From positions 1-60,032 of the forward strand of contig JALHMH010000028.1 of NCBI GenBank assembly GCA_022844165.1: a DNA stretch of 60,032 nt. The letters are read 5' to 3'. The stretch comes from Lysobacterales bacterium. Its GTDB lineage: Bacteria > Pseudomonadota > Gammaproteobacteria > Xanthomonadales > SZUA-5. This document shows positions 56,991 to 60,032 of this stretch, piece by piece. The translations under genes and the position numbers were made by a program. The notes under the pieces were generated by a model, which made no database searches, was not told where the DNA came from, and saw only the letters and a list, made by a program, of their open reading frames with translations. Position 1 is the stretch's first letter. Each line of letters opens with the position of its first letter.

Positions 56991-58199
56991 ATGAAAACCT
57001 GGTCTTTGATTTTTTCTTCGCTGCTTGCTGTTGGCGTCAGCGCCGCATCGGCTGCAACTCGCCCGCTTGATTTGCAGCACGTCTTTGGTACGGAACTGGT
57101 GCCCAACAAAGCTCTGATCGGTGCCGAATGGCACCATTTGGGCAAAGCCAAAATGGGGCGAGTTGGCGCCAGCGCCGAAGTCATCGAAACGCAGATACAA
57201 ACGCATCTTCAGGCGCTCGACAAGAAGGATGGTGCGCACTTCTGGATGGCCGTCGATCTCGTGAGCGGCGATGAGTATTTGGTGGAGTTGCCCAAAGACA
57301 TGGCCGGTGGCTTGCGCAGTTTGGCCACCAAGAGCGGCTGGGATATGGGCTTTGAAGGCACGGCGCCCAGTTTCGACGAGGAGTCGGCCGAAAAGGGCTG
57401 GAGCAACGGCACGGATGGACGCACGCGGCGCACCGACAACACCAGCTTCCCAAACCGCGCCTTAGGTCAAATCAACGGCGGGCTGCTGAGTGGTTGCAGC
57501 GGAACGCTCGTAGGAAGGCGCCACGTGCTGACTGCCGCGCACTGCTTGTACGACTTCGGCGATCAAGCATGGACGATCAATATGCGCTTTCGGCCCGGCC
57601 GCGAAGGCAGTTGCAACACGGCGGCCTGCCAGCCGTATGGCGCTCATACTGGGACTTGGTTTTTCACCCCAGTCAAGTGGCGTACCACCGGCAACTTCGC
57701 GTACGACTACGGCATGATTGTCCTGCAAGACACGCCGGGATTGGAAACTGGCTGGCTCGGCTATGCGGCCCTGGCATCAGAGACACTGCGCGACTATTGC
57801 GATGCGTCTCCGGCTGGTTTTTACTTTGGCCGTTGCATGAATCGAGGCTATCCGGCCTGCGGCTTTCCCGAAGCGCCCCTGGAATGCCGACTCAACAACG
57901 CCTGGCAGAACTGGGCCTATCAGGATGGCACCAACTCTTGCGAAATCGGCTCGTTTTACGGCGAAGCAGACGATGGTTGGCACGCGGCTTTCAGTACCAA
58001 TTGCGATATCAGCCGCGGGCATTCTGGCTCGGCGATTTATACCGATCGCTACAACAACGCTGCCCACGCGGTGTTCGGGATCGTCAGTACCCAGAAATGC
58101 AGCACCTGCACCGCAAACGACGACTTTCCGAATGGGATCCGTCGCATCACACCAGAAGTGCTCGACATGATCAGCTACTTCAAGGCTGAGAAACCCTGA
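56991..58199 (+). CDS. Secreted trypsin-like (V8/glutamyl endopeptidase-type) serine protease
   Basis: This 402-residue protein has signal MKTWSLIFSSLLAVGVSAASA. A ~130-residue propeptide with EVIETQIQTHLQALD and KSGWDMGF precedes an S1 protease domain with His184 (LTAAHC), Asp239 (NFAYDYGMIVL), and Ser345 (SRGHSGSAIY). The GHSGS form and several cysteines resemble bacterial V8-like enzymes. The site RTRR at ~144-147 could be the processing region. Secreted and autoactivated, by inference. A terminator follows. Confidence 0.9.
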   Translation: MKTWSLIFSSLLAVGVSAASAATRPLDLQHVFGTELVPNKALIGAEWHHLGKAKMGRVGASAEVIETQIQTHLQALDKKDGAHFWMAVDLVSGDEYLVELPKDMAGGLRSLATKSGWDMGFEGTAPSFDEESAEKGWSNGTDGRTRRTDNTSFPNRALGQINGGLLSGCSGTLVGRRHVLTAAHCLYDFGDQAWTINMRFRPGREGSCNTAACQPYGAHTGTWFFTPVKWRTTGNFAYDYGMIVLQDTPGLETGWLGYAALASETLRDYCDASPAGFYFGRCMNRGYPACGFPEAPLECRLNNAWQNWAYQDGTNSCEIGSFYGEADDGWHAAFSTNCDISRGHSGSAIYTDRYNNAAHAVFGIVSTQKCSTCTANDDFPNGIRRITPEVLDMISYFKAEKP

Positions 58200-58226
58200 T
58201 CTGCATGCGTCGCGGTTGATTGGCAG

Positions 58227-58248
58227 GGGTGCCGGGTGACCGGCGCCC
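58227..58248 (+). terminator. Rho-independent-like terminator after the protease gene
   Basis: A 9-base stem (GGGTGCCGG/CCGGCGCCC, one G-T pair) with a GTGA loop lies 28 bases behind the stop and is followed by TTT. Confidence 0.65.
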
Positions 58249-58383
58249 TTTGCGCGTTGATATGAACAGATTTCTGATCGCAAGGCATGCTCCGACCAAT
58301 GCTTGTTCCCGCTTCATTCAGTACTTAACATCGCATCAATGAAGTACGGAGATCGCGAAGGTCAGCACGATGGATATTCCAGT

Positions 58384-58452
58384 CCATGTGAGTCCACGAT
58401 TCCGGAGCATGTGAGTCCACGGTTCCGACGGATGGGAGTCCAGAGTCTGTCG
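58384..58452. repeat. Three tandem GTGAGTCCAC-type repeats (possible IS end)
   Basis: Units of 23-24 bases start at about 58384, 58408 and 58431. The first two read CATGTGAGTCCACGATTCCG and CATGTGAGTCCACGGTTCCG, and the third is degenerate (GATGGGAGTCC). Such arrays resemble ends of IS21-like elements, but no such transposase is nearby. Confidence 0.55.
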
Positions 58453-58455
58453 CTC

Positions 58456-58592
58456 TCTCTCCTCCTCTCCTCTCTGCGCCTCTCTTCCTCTCCTCTCTGC
58501 GCCTCTCTTCCTCTCCTCTCTGCGCCTCTCTTCCTCTCCTCTCTGCGCCTCTCTCCTCTCCTCTCTGCGCCTCTCTCCTCTCTTCCTCTTCT
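58456..58592. repeat. Pyrimidine-rich 23-bp tandem repeat
   Basis: Five units with the core TCTGCGCCTCTC are spaced 23, 23, 23 and 22 bases apart (cores from 58476 to 58567). The top strand is almost purely C and T outside GCG. It lies directly behind the GTGAGTCCAC repeats and before the transposase hairpin. Length variation between strains is likely. Confidence 0.8.
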
Positions 58593-58609
58593 GCGGACAC
58601 CCTGCAGCC

Positions 58610-58625
58610 GTCAGAAAATTCTGAC
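58610..58625. repeat. Hairpin 63 bases upstream of the intact transposase
   Basis: GTCAGAA-AA-TTCTGAC is a perfect 7-base stem with a 2-base loop. It may be the left recognition hairpin for the HUH transposase or a leader structure limiting its translation. Confidence 0.6.
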
Positions 58626-58687
58626 ACCACTTTCAGCGTAAGCCAAGCCCTACAGACAAGCTCAGCGGTCATCGCAATGATCGCCGC

Positions 58688-59668
58688 ATGACTCAAGCCC
58701 GCCACCTCACTGTCGCCGAAGGCCAGCAAGGCCTCTATCACTGCGTCGCACGATGCGTGCGGCGCGCGTGGCTGTGCGGCATTGATCCGATCACGGGAGT
58801 GGACTACGAGCACCGCAAGCCAATGATCGCCTCGCGCATCCTGCAATTGGCTGGGATTTTTGCGGTCGATGTTTACAGCTACGCCGTGATGAGCAACCAC
58901 TTGCACGTGGTGCTGTCGATTGAACCGGCCGCCGCGCGCGATTGGTCTGATGAGGAAGTTGCCTGGCGCTGGGTGCAATTGTTCCCGGCGCGCGAGGAGG
59001 AACAGAACACGGCGAAAATCATCTCGTTACGCGCAGACAAAGCCGCACTTGAGGTCCGCCGCGGTCGGCTCATGGATCTGTCCTGGTTCATGCGCTGTCT
59101 TGACGAGCACATCGCGCGCAAGGCGAATGCCGAAGATGATGTGACGGGGCGCTTCTGGGAAGGCCGATTCAAATCTCAGTTGCTTGACGATGAAGCCGCG
59201 CTCGCCGCGGCGATGGCGTACGTCGACCTCAATCCGGTTCGAGCAGGGATCGCCGACAGCATCGCGAGCAGCGATCACACCAGTGTGCAGGTGCGTGCCG
59301 AGGAACTGCGCAAAGATCCCAGCAAAGCGGACGAGCCAATCCAACCCATTGCCGGCGTTCGGCTTGGTTTGTTGAAAGACCAAGCCTTCGCCAGACTGGC
59401 GATGAGCAATCGCCAGTACATTGAGTTAGTTGATTTCACCGGCCGCCAGATCAAGCCCGGCAAACGCGGCAAGATCGACGAGCGTGAGCCGACGGCGTTA
59501 AGCAAACTCGGACTCGACACCAACTACTGGACCGCGCACGTCAAAGGCGTCGGCTCTGGATATTGGCGCTTCGTTGCCAGCGTTGAAGCACTCGAAGCCA
59601 AGGCCGCAGAGTGGAAACGGAAGTGGCTCAGAGGTATCGGTTATGCCCGGAGCCTCGTGACCGGCTGA
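58688..59668 (+). CDS. REP-associated tyrosine transposase (RAYT), intact
   Basis: This 326-residue Y1/HUH transposase has the metal-binding His71-Leu-His73 in MSNHLHVVLS. YHCVARCVRRAWLCG lies near the start, and the presumed catalytic Tyr178 is in MAYVDLNPVRAG. A longer C-terminal extension ends GIGYARSL, shared with the truncated copy at 115-699. RAYTs are domesticated IS200-like enzymes tied to REP palindromes. It is flanked upstream by a perfect hairpin and downstream by a module like those at 700-1210. Activity is plausible as all motifs are present. Confidence 0.88.
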   Translation: MTQARHLTVAEGQQGLYHCVARCVRRAWLCGIDPITGVDYEHRKPMIASRILQLAGIFAVDVYSYAVMSNHLHVVLSIEPAAARDWSDEEVAWRWVQLFPAREEEQNTAKIISLRADKAALEVRRGRLMDLSWFMRCLDEHIARKANAEDDVTGRFWEGRFKSQLLDDEAALAAAMAYVDLNPVRAGIADSIASSDHTSVQVRAEELRKDPSKADEPIQPIAGVRLGLLKDQAFARLAMSNRQYIELVDFTGRQIKPGKRGKIDEREPTALSKLGLDTNYWTAHVKGVGSGYWRFVASVEALEAKAAEWKRKWLRGIGYARSLVTG

Positions 59669-59808
59669 GATACTCACATGGGATTTTTGGCGCCGCTGGC
59701 GTCTGGAGGCGTTGGTCGCGCGCGCAAGATCACCTACCCTCGAACCACGATTCCCTTGTCGGAACGCCTTTGCGGCGTTCAGAACCGCCTACGCAGTTCG
59801 AAAACTGG
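59669..59808. other. Tail module behind the intact transposase
   Basis: GGCGCCGCTGGCGTCTGG and GGCGTTGGTCGCGCGC parallel the module behind the broken copy near 725-752. A hairpin GAACGCC-TTTGC-GGCGTTC at 59762-59780 stands where palindromes stand in the left-end modules, but its sequence differs. Confidence 0.5.
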
Positions 59809-60032
59809 GTGTCTTCGTTCTCCGCCCTCTTCGTTCTCCGCCCCGAGCAACGCGCCGCGCGCCTGGCAAAACTCGATCAAGCCGAAGCGCTCGGCGAGCG
59901 CTTGGCGAACAAACTGGATGCGCAAGACGAGGGTAAGCCGCAAGCCGGTCGCCGCGCCAGCGACCGCGGCGCGTACGCGCGTTTTGCGCGCGAACTGAAA
60001 GATCGCAAGCTGACGCGATTCTTCAAGATCGA
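59809..60032 (+). CDS. Possible partial protein running off the window
   Basis: A frame without a stop runs to the window end and reads ...RPEQRAARLAKLDQAEALG, then GERLANKLDAQD, then RGAYARFARELKDRKLTRFF, which is protein-like and helical. The start is unsure, with GTG 59809 a candidate. The family is unknown, and the 3' end is outside the window. Confidence 0.4.
   Translation, partial: MSSFSALFVLRPEQRAARLAKLDQAEALGERLANKLDAQDEGKPQAGRRASDRGAYARFARELKDRKLTRFFKI

Noticed and set aside
58384..58592. Possible CRISPR array
   Set aside because: The repeats are tandem with no unique spacers, and there are no cas genes in the window.

Overview
The window looks like a chromosomal segment of a high-GC gammaproteobacterium, most likely of the Xanthomonadales/Lysobacterales. 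This is inferred from four things: the divergent pepA / lptF-lptG arrangement, a moxR-DUF58-transglutaminase operon, heptameric intergenic repeats, and a secreted protein ending in FRDGFE, a C-terminus I recall from that order. No rRNA gene, tRNA gene or CRISPR array was seen.

Layout. 0-1.3 kb: the left edge carries an IS21-like terminal repeat array joined to a decapitated REP-associated tyrosine transposase (RAYT) gene. Tail modules follow, with REP-like palindromes and a second copy of the gene's 3' end. 1.3-6.7 kb: a secreted RHS/YD-repeat protein has a distinct Cys/His-rich C-terminal tip and is translationally coupled (GTGA) to a small downstream gene, a candidate toxin-immunity pair. 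7-12.2 kb: 2OG-Fe(II) oxygenase, GlsB-type membrane protein, lptG-lptF (LPS export) and pepA. 12.3-20.8 kb: a secreted multidomain endonuclease I, a DUF937 protein, a thioredoxin-TPR co-chaperone, two small hotdog/NTF2-fold proteins, an isoquinoline-oxidoreductase-like molybdenum hydroxylase (2Fe-2S and Moco subunits), and a P-loop protein with an altered Walker A motif. 20.8-27.7 kb: a tetR-MFP-RND-OMF multidrug efflux operon with a perfect operator-like palindrome upstream of tetR and two GGGGCAC-type inverted elements between its genes. 27.9-34.8 kb: a large beta-propeller exoprotein, two hypothetical proteins and a NatAB-like ABC exporter. 34.9-36.6 kb: two inverted copies of a ~240-bp dispersed element enclose a membrane protein and a broken slp lipoprotein gene. 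36.6-47.9 kb: moxR-DUF58-TgpA operon, a CorA-like protein, amidase and S9 peptidase, a lipoprotein, YfhL-type ferredoxin with gamma-glutamyltransferase, and a response regulator. 48-54.9 kb: DUF3667 protein, two methyltransferases and DUF3297 between two more inverted copies of the 240-bp element, then a nitrilase-family hydrolase and an FG-GAP surface protein. 55-60 kb: an accessory stretch with an orphan small protein, a VapBC-like pair, an AbiEii-like remnant, a secreted V8-like protease, tandem repeats and an intact RAYT transposase.

Several genes work together. lptF/lptG encode the LPS-exporter permease. The tetR operon encodes a complete tripartite efflux pump with its likely repressor. 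moxR/DUF58/TgpA form a conserved cell-envelope module. The RHS gene and its coupled partner look like a contact-dependent or secreted toxin locus. The most notable unexplained structures are the four-copy palindrome-rich 240-bp element, the RAYT tail modules with REP-like palindromes, the heptamer-built elements, and the RHS tip with its candidate immunity protein.
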